Assembly: GCA_964384945.1 (NCBI GenBank)
Contig: CAYLMK010000003.1
Span: 186,001 to 250,000, forward strand
Direction of reading: 5' to 3'
DNA length: 64,000 nt
Origin: S015-6 sp964384945
Lineage (GTDB): Bacteria > Desulfobacterota > DSWW01
Below, one piece after another: positions 53,601-61,277 of the stretch. The position numbers were made by a program, and so were the translations under genes. How positions within the stretch are numbered: position 1 is the stretch's first letter; each line of letters starts with the position of its first letter. Below the pieces are notes generated by a model. That model did no database searches. It saw only the letters and a list, made by a program, of their open reading frames with translations, and was not told where the DNA came from.

Positions 53601-53819
53601 AACAAGCTCATCCTGGATCTCCCCATCGGCCCGACCTCGCGCGAGGCGCAGACCTTCCCCGACACGCCCACCATGGAGGAACTCCAGCGTCGGTACATCA
53701 GGCACGTGCTCGAAAAGACCCGCGGCCGCATCTATGGGCCCAACGGCGCTGCGGCGATTCTCGGAATGAAGCGGTCGACGTTGTACACGAGAATGTACAA
53801 GCTCGGAATCCGGAGCTAG
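50697..53819 (+). CDS. Sigma54-dependent activator with TPR and GAF sensor domains
   Basis: A 1040-residue regulator. Residues 1-100: a helical domain; about 110-560: TPR-like helical repeats (SYLRTAVNLAKASGNVRSHA, then LGRLLAYLDRQAEALAMLVEGKK); about 565-700: GAF domain (LFHRAVRRLSQILGAERGAL, ending in VRGVLYYDN); AAA+ core with Walker A GETGTGKE (about 762), GAFTGA loop (about 810), Walker B LFVDEIGEL (about 831), GNVREL; Fis-type helix-turn-helix at the C terminus (GAAAILGMKRSTLYTRMYKL). ATG at 50697 follows GGAGGAGGA. Divergent to the carboxylase operon, its likely target. Confidence 0.92.
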   Translation: MNTGIPEFTTTQREFLAALEACSEPVPLEAANAMAPLRPGPLEDLVKQCDQLGWIARTEDGRIGLTSDLPETLRYDLRRLNTPARLAARIDRIRSAALTECLSRRAMSKLLADAGRTSEAAEIEIDLAHEFVRRREHELAYRHLSRAVGMLHGCIMGGGDASERVFVEAALELSSVSFAVGRGMQVLASYLRTAVNLAKASGNVRSHALACLHLGRLLAYLDRQAEALAMLVEGKKEVERLGDADILKAAAEFLGLAFMMQGRFTEALVHFERAEEHFRQEGDRLLVYPMILWSLGITLFATGQIPRALGFFQGYWRAARQMGLPAVASIARSILGFSLAVLRKRREALFHLNASLEEAQEHRYAYSLFIARAGLAIQSYCDGDLHRSFELLRSAVGEGHRATSALVFLNAHLLNLLAAFHEHGLPPLAEGWEYGAQLEICLRETGLPQRGVALRVRAEERLRSGRPASLVMEDLTASLDCLERAGASFALNDTLLTMARLKLREGDRDEARSILRKAWRQIRGMGLDSDYVPEDLRCMLEDEGRRRIERDSTRVLVDSYFDFLHALDAAADEEELFHRAVRRLSQILGAERGALFWGSAKAGLQLRAGHNFTRREMDSEAFKPSLSLVRQALEQNRYIRTRPSPSHVPSPDEEIKGLLCLPIQVGPEVRGVLYYDNSYVTMNLDFLPPQWAPLLVRHTNSYIAHILELIRLREEAGRLAADKSIQMERLASDPILAQSPVMGKALDQADKAARSEATLLVTGETGTGKELLVRRIHRQSLRSAGPFVVLDAAAIPVSLVESELFGHEKGAFTGADARRRGRIELAHGGTLFVDEIGELPLPVQARLLRALEGKTFYRVGGTQPVKSDFRLVAATNRNLWDEVAAGRFRQDLFYRLDVIRIVLPPLRDRGDDIILLARSFFRQCCQKYRRKGLELTRRHEEQLAAYPWPGNVRELKNVIERAVTLSGGNKLILDLPIGPTSREAQTFPDTPTMEELQRRYIRHVLEKTRGRIYGPNGAAAILGMKRSTLYTRMYKLGIRS

Positions 53820-54229
53820 AAGGCCACGATCGCCACCCCGGGCGTGTTGTTCTTCCCCTCTTCGTTTTCCGTCCAAACGGAGAGCTCCGCCAATTTTTCT
53901 CCGCCTTCCTCCCACTTGCGGACGATCGTGCCCTTGCAGGTGATCTGCTTGTCCGGGAAATCCATGCCCCGGTACTGGCAGGAAATCTTCTTGATCCGGC
54001 CGGCATGCCCCAGCCAGTTGGAGACACACTCCCCCAGGGTTGCATACTTGAATCTTCCGTGCACGATGATCGAGCCGATGGCCCGGGACTGGAAGTAGTT
54101 GTAATCATGATGCAGCGGGTTGAAATCCCCGGAACCCGCGGCGTACTTCACCAGTTGGGTCACACTCGGTTTCTTCTTCAGTTCCGGTATGCTGTCGCCT
54201 TCCCGGATGTTCTCCCATGTAACGGACAT
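53816..54229 (-). CDS. MaoC-like hotdog dehydratase
   Basis: A 137-residue hotdog protein. Seen: the (R)-hydratase motif YAAGSGDFNPLHHDYNYFQS, with Asp and His at the catalytic positions (A-x2-S-G-D-x-N-P-x-H), and VHGRFKYATLGECVS. Probably hydrates 2-enoyl-CoA as one half of a heterodimer with the upstream gene product. Its stop codon overlaps the stop of the convergent sigma54 activator gene (CTAG). Confidence 0.85.
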   Translation of the reverse strand: MSVTWENIREGDSIPELKKKPSVTQLVKYAAGSGDFNPLHHDYNYFQSRAIGSIIVHGRFKYATLGECVSNWLGHAGRIKKISCQYRGMDFPDKQITCKGTIVRKWEEGGEKLAELSVWTENEEGKNNTPGVAIVAF

Positions 54230-54245
54230 ATCCGTCCCCCCGGTT

Positions 54246-54737
54246 CTAATAATAAATTGCCTGTGAGCGCTGGATCGCGACCACCTTGCCGTTCTGGTTG
54301 GTGTAGGTAGCCTCCAAGGCCACGATCAACATGATTCCCAGGGCCTTGCTCTCCTTGGTCATCAGGTTCGCGAGCCTGTTGACACAGGTGAGGGTGTCAC
54401 CGGCGCAGATCGTATCGAAGTATTCGGTCTCCGTCCCTCCGTCCAGCAACCCAGGCAGCCCGTGATCGATCGTCGGGGCCGATCCGGGGGGAAACGGAAG
54501 GTTCTCGTCACTCTGACCGGGAATGAAGATCGGTGTGCCCAGGTAGGTGGGAGGGGCGGGAAGGTCGCGGTAACCGGCCTTCTTCGCCGCCTCCAGGTCG
54601 AAATATACGGGGTCCGTATACCCCACCCCCCTGGCAAAAGCGCGCACACTGGTTCGGGTTACCTCGTACGTCCATGGCTGGGATGTCCAATTGATCTGCG
54701 ACCTCATCTTGTCCGTGATTTCAAAATTCTCGGCCAT
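54246..54737 (-). CDS. MaoC N-terminal-type (FAS1-like) dehydratase subunit
   Basis: A 163-residue hotdog protein of the MaoC_dehydrat_N group: VTRTSVRAFARGVGYTDPVY, APPTYLGTPIF and a TEYFDTICAGDTLTCVNRLA strand. It lacks the catalytic Asp-His motif that the downstream subunit carries, so the pair likely forms a double-hotdog hydratase like HadA/HadB. The two genes are 16 bp apart. A promoter-like TTGACA-18-TATCCT lies 43-67 bp upstream. Confidence 0.82.
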   Translation of the reverse strand: MAENFEITDKMRSQINWTSQPWTYEVTRTSVRAFARGVGYTDPVYFDLEAAKKAGYRDLPAPPTYLGTPIFIPGQSDENLPFPPGSAPTIDHGLPGLLDGGTETEYFDTICAGDTLTCVNRLANLMTKESKALGIMLIVALEATYTNQNGKVVAIQRSQAIYY

Positions 54738-54779
54738 GCGCTTCCTCCTCCGTTACGGTGTCCGGATTCGCGGGGGCAC

Positions 54780-54809
54780 AGGATAGGGGATGGAGGAATC
54801 GTGTGTCAA
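54780..54809 (-). promoter_or_regulatory. Sigma70-type promoter of MaoC pair
   Basis: Minus strand TTGACA (54804-54809), 18-bp spacer, TATCCT (54780-54785). A divergent TTGACA lies at 54829-54834 on the plus strand, but its -10 (TTTTCT) is poor. Confidence 0.5.
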
Positions 54810-54880
54810 GGGATATCACAAAAACACGTTGACAAACATCCGCGCCCCTGCTTTTCTGGTCCTTCCAGGGGTGCTCTTCC

Positions 54881-55420
54881 ATGGGCCGAGACAAGGGAAA
54901 GAAGCGGGCGCAAGGCGTCGCCGGCAGGCGGCCGCCGCAAACCGGGCGAACCTCCTCCCGCGTCTCGCGGATCCTGCTCGGCCTGGCAGCGGCAGTCGCC
55001 CTCGCCGGCCTCTACTGGGCGATCTCCCTCAAGGACCCGAACCCCGATGACACCGAGCGGATCGTAGGGGCCGGGTCGACCCGCCGAGCGGAACGGGCGG
55101 CCGTCGGGAGCACCGATTTCCAGGCCCTTGTCGGCACGTGGGTCCGGCCCGACGGCGGGTACACCCTTGCCGTTCGGCGCGTGGAGCCGGACGGCAGCGT
55201 GGAAGCGGGCTACTTCAACCCCCGGCCGATCCACGTCTCCCGCGCACGTGCCTCCCTGGAGAATGAGAAGATCCGGCTGTTCCTCGAACTGCAGGGGGAA
55301 GGGTATCCGGGCTCCACCTATGAATTGATCCACGATCCGGGCCGTGACATTCTCGCGGGCGTCTACTTTCAGGCAGCCATGCAGCAGCGTTTCGACGTAG
55401 TCTTTGTCAGGGGCAGGTAA
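54881..55420 (+). CDS. Membrane-anchored protein of unknown function
   Basis: A 179-residue protein: basic N terminus, one membrane helix (about 28-48: ILLGLAAAVALAGLYWAI), then an extracytoplasmic beta-rich domain with FQALVGTWVRPDGGYTLAV, NPRPIHVSRA and YPGSTYELIHDP. The domain looks lipocalin-like in its strand pattern and I believe it recurs in proteobacteria, but I do not know a function. First gene of the plus-strand run; 15 bp before the next gene. Confidence 0.7.
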   Translation: MGRDKGKKRAQGVAGRRPPQTGRTSSRVSRILLGLAAAVALAGLYWAISLKDPNPDDTERIVGAGSTRRAERAAVGSTDFQALVGTWVRPDGGYTLAVRRVEPDGSVEAGYFNPRPIHVSRARASLENEKIRLFLELQGEGYPGSTYELIHDPGRDILAGVYFQAAMQQRFDVVFVRGR

Positions 55421-55435
55421 CCGGGAGGAGGAAAC

Positions 55436-56503
55436 ATGCCGCGAAAGCGCGTTGCGGTGATCGAGGGGGACGACGCATCACCCGAGGCCGTCAGGCCAAC
55501 GGTCGAATTGCTCGACAATCTGAAGCTCGGCATCGAGTGGGTCTACCCCCCGGTGGGCGTGAAGGGAGAGGCCCTCCACAAATCGATCTTCCCGGCCGAG
55601 GCCCGGCGGCTCATCGACGAATCCGATACGACCCTCTTCGGAGCCGCGAGCGGCAAGAGCGCGTTCGCCCTGCTCTACCTCCGCTGGGGCAAGCAGACAT
55701 ACGCCAACGTGAGGCCCACAAAGTGGTTCCCCGGCTGCAGGAGTCCGCTGGCCGATCCGGAGGGTCATGATTTCGTGATCGTGCGCGAGAATCTGGAGGA
55801 TCTCTACCTGATGGTCGAGGGCGAGCTGGCCTCGCTGTCCCATTCCGGTCTCTCCAGCCCGATCCTGCAGAAGAACGTTGCCGACCTGGGCCCGGGCAGG
55901 TACGCTGTCAAGGTGATTACGGAGGCCGGTACCGAGCGGGTGGCGCACTACGCCTTTGAACTGGCCCGGCGCCGCAAGGCAAAGGGCGGAAAGGGCAAGC
56001 TTACGGTCGCCTCCAAGTACAACATGCTGCCCCGGAGCGACGGGCTCTTCAAGGAAGTGACCGCCCGGGTCTCCCGGTCCTACCCCGAAATCGAATTCGA
56101 GGCCATGATCGTCGACAACTTCGCCCACCAGATGGTCCGCTCCCCGCGGGAACTCGACGTCGTGCTCCTGCCGAACCTTTACGGAGACATCCTGTCCGAC
56201 GCCGCGGCCGGCCTTGCGGGGGGCCTCGGACTGGCTCCGAGCGGGGCCTACGGGGACGCGTATGCCTATTTCGAACCCGTCCACGGCACGGCCCCGGACA
56301 TCGCCGGCCGAAACGTGATCAACCCCACGGCAACCCTGCTTTCCGCCGCCATGATGCTCGACTACCTCGGTTTCGGGAGGGAGGCGGAACGAATCGAGCG
56401 GGCCGTGGCCGCGGTCTACCGGGAAAGCCGCTTCTTGACCCCCGACCAGGGGGGGCGGGCCGGCACGATCGAGTTCGTGAAGGCCGTGGAGGGAAAGCTG
56501 TAA
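55436..56503 (+). CDS. Isocitrate/isopropylmalate dehydrogenase family enzyme
   Basis: A 355-residue NAD(P)-dependent beta-decarboxylating dehydrogenase fold. Seen: IVRENLEDLYLMVEGE, TEAGTERVAHYAFELAR, DNFAHQMVRSPRELDVVLLP, LYGDILSDAAAGLAGGLGLAPSG and YFEPVHGTAPDIAGRN, all family landmarks, including the metal-binding Asp. The ordinary substrate-loop Ser-x-Asn-Val-Ala-Leu is not present and the loop LLYLRWGKQTYANVRPTKW differs, so it may use a different hydroxy acid (tartrate- or homoisocitrate-like). Precedes ubiD by 40 bp. Confidence 0.86.
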   Translation: MPRKRVAVIEGDDASPEAVRPTVELLDNLKLGIEWVYPPVGVKGEALHKSIFPAEARRLIDESDTTLFGAASGKSAFALLYLRWGKQTYANVRPTKWFPGCRSPLADPEGHDFVIVRENLEDLYLMVEGELASLSHSGLSSPILQKNVADLGPGRYAVKVITEAGTERVAHYAFELARRRKAKGGKGKLTVASKYNMLPRSDGLFKEVTARVSRSYPEIEFEAMIVDNFAHQMVRSPRELDVVLLPNLYGDILSDAAAGLAGGLGLAPSGAYGDAYAYFEPVHGTAPDIAGRNVINPTATLLSAAMMLDYLGFGREAERIERAVAAVYRESRFLTPDQGGRAGTIEFVKAVEGKL

Positions 56504-56543
56504 GCAGGCCCGAAGCCGCCCGGCAGATCGGAGGACAGGGACC

Positions 56544-58046
56544 GTGACAACGTGCGACGATCTTCGTGAATTCATGGACATGCTGGAGCAGAAGCAACAG
56601 CTGGTCCGGGTCACCCGGGAGGTGGACCCCATTTTGGAGATCAATGCGATCGTCGACCGGCTGGCCCGCAGGCAGGGGCCCGCCGTCCTTTTCGAGAATG
56701 TGAAAGGCTCCGACCTGCCCGTGCTGGGCAATCTGTTCGGCAGCCACCAGCGTGTGGCCTGGACCCTCGGGGCCGAGGACTTCTACGCCCACGTGCAGCA
56801 CAGGATCGCCGAGGCGCTCTCGCCGCCTGCGGGAGGACAGGCGACGGATGTTGCAGGCGCTGTGAGACGCTCGTTCATGTACGCACCGGTGGCCGAGCAA
56901 CTCCTTCCGTTCGCCCATCTCCTCAGAAATCTGCCGGAGGAGGTGAACGAGGCGCCATGCAAAGAAGTCGTCTATGAAGGAAGCGATATCGATCTCAACC
57001 GGTTCCCTCTCACGAAACTCTGGCCTGAGGACGGGGACAAGTTCATCACCATGCCCATGGTGATCACCCGGGACCCGGAAACCGGGGAGATCAACGCGGG
57101 GACGTACCGGATGATGTATCTGGACCGGAACCGGACCTGCATGCACTGGCTGCCGAAGAAGCACGGCAACATTCACTGTCGGAAGGCCGAGAAGATGGGA
57201 AAGGACCTGCCGGTGGTGGTGGCCGTGGGGTGCGACCCTGCCTTTCAGCTCTCCGGGTGTTATCCGCTCCACTATCCCATGGACGAATTCATGGTGACGG
57301 GCATGCTCAAGGGACGCGGGGTGAAGGTAGTCAAGGCGGACCTTTCGGACCTTCCGGTGCCGGCCGGGTCGGAAGTCGTCCTGGAAGGGGTCATTCCAGC
57401 CGGGCTCCGGGCGACCGAGGGGCCTTTCGGGGAATTCCACGGATACTATTCCCCGCCCAAAGAGACGCACGTATTCGAGATCCGGCGGATCACGACCCGG
57501 CGGGAACCGATCTGGCACATGGCCACGACCGGCCGGCCCTTCACCGAGATCCATTACATGTCCAAGGCCACGGAGAAGATGGGCAAGGCCCGCATGATGC
57601 TGGGAGCATCGGAGATCGTGGACCTGAACATGGCCAAGGAAGGGGCCTCTCTCTACCTGATGATCGTCTCCATCCGCAAGGACAGGCCCCACCAGGCAAG
57701 GGAAATCATCGAGAATCTGTGGCAGCAGGAGGGGCAGGCCGAGTTCGTCACCAACGTGATCGTGGTGGACCACGACATCGACGTAAACAACCTTTCCGAG
57801 GTGATGTGGGCCTTTTGCATGAACGTGAGGGCCGATCAGGACCTGATGATATCGGACCGACGGGAGCAGGACCTCGAGCATCCCGGGCTTTCCCCGCGCG
57901 GCGAGGGGGCCCGCCTCGGCATCGACGCCACGCGCAAGCGGAAAGAGGAGAACTACTCCCGGGAGAGGCCAAACCTCGTCACCATGGACGAAAAGGTCAT
58001 GGAGAAGGTGCTCGCAAACTGGGAGAGCGACGGACTGAACCGGTAG
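56544..58046 (+). CDS. UbiD family decarboxylase
   Basis: A 500-residue prFMN-dependent decarboxylase/carboxylase. Start is GTG at 56544, with GGAGG upstream. Seen: the N-terminal substrate/FMN domain (VTREVDPILEINAIVDRLAR), LEGVIPAGLRATEGPFGEFH, with the catalytic acid region E-G-P-F-G-E, GYYSPPKETHVFEI, and a C-terminal ITNVIVVDHDIDVNN-like strand (TNVIVVDHDIDVNNLSEVM). Works with prFMN from UbiX. With adjacent Fe-S genes it could run as a redox-linked decarboxylase; substrate unknown. Confidence 0.92.
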   Translation: MTTCDDLREFMDMLEQKQQLVRVTREVDPILEINAIVDRLARRQGPAVLFENVKGSDLPVLGNLFGSHQRVAWTLGAEDFYAHVQHRIAEALSPPAGGQATDVAGAVRRSFMYAPVAEQLLPFAHLLRNLPEEVNEAPCKEVVYEGSDIDLNRFPLTKLWPEDGDKFITMPMVITRDPETGEINAGTYRMMYLDRNRTCMHWLPKKHGNIHCRKAEKMGKDLPVVVAVGCDPAFQLSGCYPLHYPMDEFMVTGMLKGRGVKVVKADLSDLPVPAGSEVVLEGVIPAGLRATEGPFGEFHGYYSPPKETHVFEIRRITTRREPIWHMATTGRPFTEIHYMSKATEKMGKARMMLGASEIVDLNMAKEGASLYLMIVSIRKDRPHQAREIIENLWQQEGQAEFVTNVIVVDHDIDVNNLSEVMWAFCMNVRADQDLMISDRREQDLEHPGLSPRGEGARLGIDATRKRKEENYSRERPNLVTMDEKVMEKVLANWESDGLNR

Positions 58047-58056
58047 GAGGTGCAGC

Positions 58057-59151
58057 ATGGAAAATGAAGCATACGAAGAACTGGCGGACTGGCTGGCAAG
58101 CACCTTTCGAGGACTCCCCGGGATCAAGAAGCCGGAATTCATGGACCTGATCCGTTTTCTCTACACCCCGGAAGAGGCCCGGCTGGCCCTGGAGATCGGG
58201 CCGGAGGGCGGAACGCTGGAAGCGCTGGCCGCCAAGACCGGGAGGAACCCGGCCGCCCTGAAACCGATGATTGCGAGCATGGAAAGAAAGGGCACGATCT
58301 ACACACAGCCTGGCTCCGACAACCCGACCTATCGCCCCCTGGGCCTCGAGGTGCCCGGACTCGCAGAGACATCCGCCTGGGGAGACGTGAGCACCCCCTT
58401 CAAAAAGGAACTCATGAGGCTCTGGGACAGGTTCAGGCCCGTATACATCAACGAGGCCATCGCGGAACTGGGGCAGCACACGAGGGCGTGGTGCATGGTC
58501 AGCGCCCTGCCGCCGGACGCCACACCGGACGATAATCTCTACGAACAGATCAAGAGGACGGCCGACGCCATAGCTGTCACCGGCTGTCCCTGCCGCTTGA
58601 TCGAGCAGCAAGGGGACCACGGGGAGGCCTGCGACTGCATCAACGACTGCTGCATGTCTTTCGGGGAAATGGCCCGCTGGGCCGTCGAACAGAAGCATGC
58701 ACGTCCAATCACGTACGACGAAGCGGTCGCGATCCTGGAGGCGTGCGCCGAAAAGGGCCAGGTTCACTCGGGCCTGCCCGGCGCCATTGTCTGCAACTGC
58801 TGCAAACACGCCTGCGTCAACCTGTACGCCATGAAGATGGGAAAGACCCACGCCTACTGCCCGAATCACTTTCTCTCCGTCGTGGACCCGGATCTCTGCA
58901 CCACCTGCGGCACCTGTGTCGAACGGTGTCCGGTGGGCGCCGTGGAGCTGGACGGAACCGCCGTGGTGGACAACGGCAAATGTATCGGTTGCGGGGCGTG
59001 CGCCGTCGGATGTGAAGAGCAGGCCATCCGGATGGTTCGGCGCTCCGCCGAGGAGATCGCGAGGCTGGATGCGGAATTCATGGGGATCTTCGGCCAGGTG
59101 ATTGCCAGGACCAAACCGGACCCGATCGTGATGAAGCTCCTCGGCGGCTGA
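58057..59151 (+). CDS. Winged-helix/4Fe-4S ferredoxin-domain protein
   Basis: A 364-residue protein. N-terminal third resembles a winged helix (TLEALAAKTGRNPAALKPMI, then MERKGTIYTQPG). A middle Cys cluster (CPCRL then CDCINDCC, and CNCCKHAC) could hold a further cofactor. The C terminus has two 4Fe-4S motifs, CTTCGTCVERCP and CIGCGACAVGC. Likely an electron carrier serving the UbiD block, or a redox-sensing regulator; 10 bp after ubiD, so co-transcribed. Confidence 0.8.
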   Translation: MENEAYEELADWLASTFRGLPGIKKPEFMDLIRFLYTPEEARLALEIGPEGGTLEALAAKTGRNPAALKPMIASMERKGTIYTQPGSDNPTYRPLGLEVPGLAETSAWGDVSTPFKKELMRLWDRFRPVYINEAIAELGQHTRAWCMVSALPPDATPDDNLYEQIKRTADAIAVTGCPCRLIEQQGDHGEACDCINDCCMSFGEMARWAVEQKHARPITYDEAVAILEACAEKGQVHSGLPGAIVCNCCKHACVNLYAMKMGKTHAYCPNHFLSVVDPDLCTTCGTCVERCPVGAVELDGTAVVDNGKCIGCGACAVGCEEQAIRMVRRSAEEIARLDAEFMGIFGQVIARTKPDPIVMKLLGG

Positions 59152-59235
59152 GTGCATCTTTGCGCAAATGCGGATGAGCGAACGCATGGAACGCGGCCCC
59201 TGCGCTCACCAGGCTTTCCGCTCAGGGAGGCGTGG

Positions 59236-59790
59236 ATGAAGATCGTCGAGTTCGTGGCCGAGGTGGACCCGGAGAAATGCTCAGGGGACAGACGATGTGA
59301 GAGACTCTGTCCCGGCGGGGCCATCCAGATTATCGACAAGCTTGCGATCGTCGAGGCGGATCGCTGTGTGGCTTGCGGCAAATGCCATGAGGTGTGCCGC
59401 GAAGACGCCGTGGCGTTGGTTCGGCGCAAAGAGCCGCTGACCATCCGATTCGATGTCCGGTCCGTGGACCTGGGAGAGGTGCAGTCCCTTTGCGCACGGG
59501 CGGGATTCCTCCCGGATCTTCCCCTCTGCGCCTGCACCGGAACCACCGTGGGCGAGATCGCGGCCTCGATCCTCGGCGGGGCCAGGTCCCCGGAGGAGGT
59601 CGTGGTCAGGACCGGCGCCGGGTCCGGATGCGGGATCTACTGCATGGCCGTGATCTTCAAGCTGTTCGCCTGTGCGGGGATTCGACTGCCCAAAGATCCC
59701 CGCTGGAACCCGGTGCCGCTCGCCTCCCGCGACATACAGGAGGAGGTCGCCGGGAGGCATCCCGAATATCATTTCGACAGTCTCACGTAG
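59236..59790 (+). CDS. Ferredoxin fused to BFD-like [2Fe-2S] domain
   Basis: A 184-residue protein. Residues 1-65 hold two Cys clusters: CSGDRRCERLCPGG (spacing C-x5-C-x3-C, non-standard) and CVACGKCHEVC (standard 4Fe-4S). Residues about 95-150 match a BFD-like [2Fe-2S] fold: LCACTGTTVGEIAASILGG then GSGCGIYC. The fusion suggests electron passage between clusters. Start at 59236 has GGGAGG upstream. Second Fe-S gene after ubiD. Confidence 0.8.
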   Translation: MKIVEFVAEVDPEKCSGDRRCERLCPGGAIQIIDKLAIVEADRCVACGKCHEVCREDAVALVRRKEPLTIRFDVRSVDLGEVQSLCARAGFLPDLPLCACTGTTVGEIAASILGGARSPEEVVVRTGAGSGCGIYCMAVIFKLFACAGIRLPKDPRWNPVPLASRDIQEEVAGRHPEYHFDSLT

Positions 59791-59810
59791 CCGAACCCGA
59801 GGAGAGAGCC

Positions 59811-61277
59811 ATGCAACGCCCGGCCGCGCCACCGCCGGAGGTCATGCCGTCCAGGTACGGGCCCGTCCCACGGGCGGTCCGGCCCGCCCACCTTCCCGGC
59901 ATGGTGTCGGTCGGTGTGACCGAACTCTTCCCCGAGATACGAAGGGGGCACCGCCAGGGGGAAGGCGTGGAGGAGACCGGTTGCGCGACCCGCAAGGCTC
60001 TCGCCTCCGTGAACATGGAGAAGATCCGGCCGCAGGACACGGTCAATATCCTCTGCTCGGAGCACGGCTTCTACATCCTGGAAGGCCTTCACTACCGCGA
60101 GATGCTGAAGGTTCTGGGCGATGCGGTCCGCGAGAAGACCGGCTGCCGCAACATCCGTTACCGGGTGGCCTCCGGGGTCGGCCTCCGCGAGGCGGATGAG
60201 GTCGTCGAATATTTCGGCCTCAAGACGCACCTGAACGGAAAGGTGACGACCACCCACCCCTTCGACAGGCCGGTCCCGATCGAAACCGAGATCGGAACAC
60301 TTTACGGGCTCGCCAAGATCTACGACGGGGACCGGATCATCCACGCCCCGCATGACGAGCCCAGGGACCTGTATTTCCATCGCATGATGAACCGGTGTCT
60401 CAAGGCCTTCGCCATGAATTACGCCCGGTACGAGACCCGCGCCGCCTATCACGGCACCTTTGCGAACCGAGCCGCCAACTTCCTGCAGAAGGCGATCTTC
60501 GATTCGCCTTTCGTCCAGGAGAAGTTTGCCTTTGCCTGCATCCTGAGGAGCACGCCGGACGGCATCACCGGCACCGATGCGGACAACGACCTGTACCGGC
60601 TGGACAGGAGGATATCCGGAGACCTCTTGCGCGACTACGGCAAGGTCCTGCGCCTTGTCGCTGAAATCCCGGAGTGCGTCGCCGTCTGGGATGGGGGCAG
60701 GTGGGGGTATTACCTCCACGCGGGCGGCATCGCCTTCGGCTGCCTGGAGAACGGAAAATACGACGCCTTCGATCTGACCGTTCCGTCGGCCTTCGGCCTT
60801 CACGACATGGTGCAGAGTTACTTCACCGGAGAAAGGAAGGCCTTTGACCGGATCATGAACGTGAACCCCGCCATCCGGGCGCTGGTCATCAACCAGGCCT
60901 GGCCCGGCCTTCCGATCTCGGATGTCCCCCGCCACGTGCCGACCATCGTAGTGGGCCGGGACCAGGCGGAGATGCTCCGCCGGGACTCCGCGAACCCGGA
61001 CTTCATGAAGCACGCGGTCACGGCCGACTCCCTGGAGACCGCCCTCGAGTTCGCCCGCAGGGTTTCGGGCACGGACAAGGTGATCGTTTTTGACGGCAGC
61101 TTCGGAAACATCACGGCAAGCCCCTCCATGGCCGAAGACCTGCTCGCGAGGGCGCCCGCGGTGAGCAGGAGGGTGGAGGAGGAACTTCTGCCCATCTGGC
61201 TCAAGCAGAGGGGCATCGACCCGGAAGAGGAATTACCTTCCTATCATGAAAAGAACCATAGCTGCCCCGACGCATGA
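59811..61277 (+). CDS. Protein of unknown function, possibly LarA-like (DUF2088)
   Basis: A 488-residue cytoplasmic protein with no motif I can assign firmly. Segments such as RPQDTVNILCSEHG, RVASGVGLREADEVVEYFG and HAPHDEPRDLYFHRMMNRCL recall the layout of LarA/DUF2088 nickel-pincer racemases, but the diagnostic His/Lys set is not clear to me. The C terminus (KVIVFDGSFGNITASPSMAE) is unlike LarA. ATG at 59811 follows GAGGAGAG. It overlaps the next gene by 32 bp, so the two products probably act together. Confidence 0.45.
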   Translation: MQRPAAPPPEVMPSRYGPVPRAVRPAHLPGMVSVGVTELFPEIRRGHRQGEGVEETGCATRKALASVNMEKIRPQDTVNILCSEHGFYILEGLHYREMLKVLGDAVREKTGCRNIRYRVASGVGLREADEVVEYFGLKTHLNGKVTTTHPFDRPVPIETEIGTLYGLAKIYDGDRIIHAPHDEPRDLYFHRMMNRCLKAFAMNYARYETRAAYHGTFANRAANFLQKAIFDSPFVQEKFAFACILRSTPDGITGTDADNDLYRLDRRISGDLLRDYGKVLRLVAEIPECVAVWDGGRWGYYLHAGGIAFGCLENGKYDAFDLTVPSAFGLHDMVQSYFTGERKAFDRIMNVNPAIRALVINQAWPGLPISDVPRHVPTIVVGRDQAEMLRRDSANPDFMKHAVTADSLETALEFARRVSGTDKVIVFDGSFGNITASPSMAEDLLARAPAVSRRVEEELLPIWLKQRGIDPEEELPSYHEKNHSCPDA

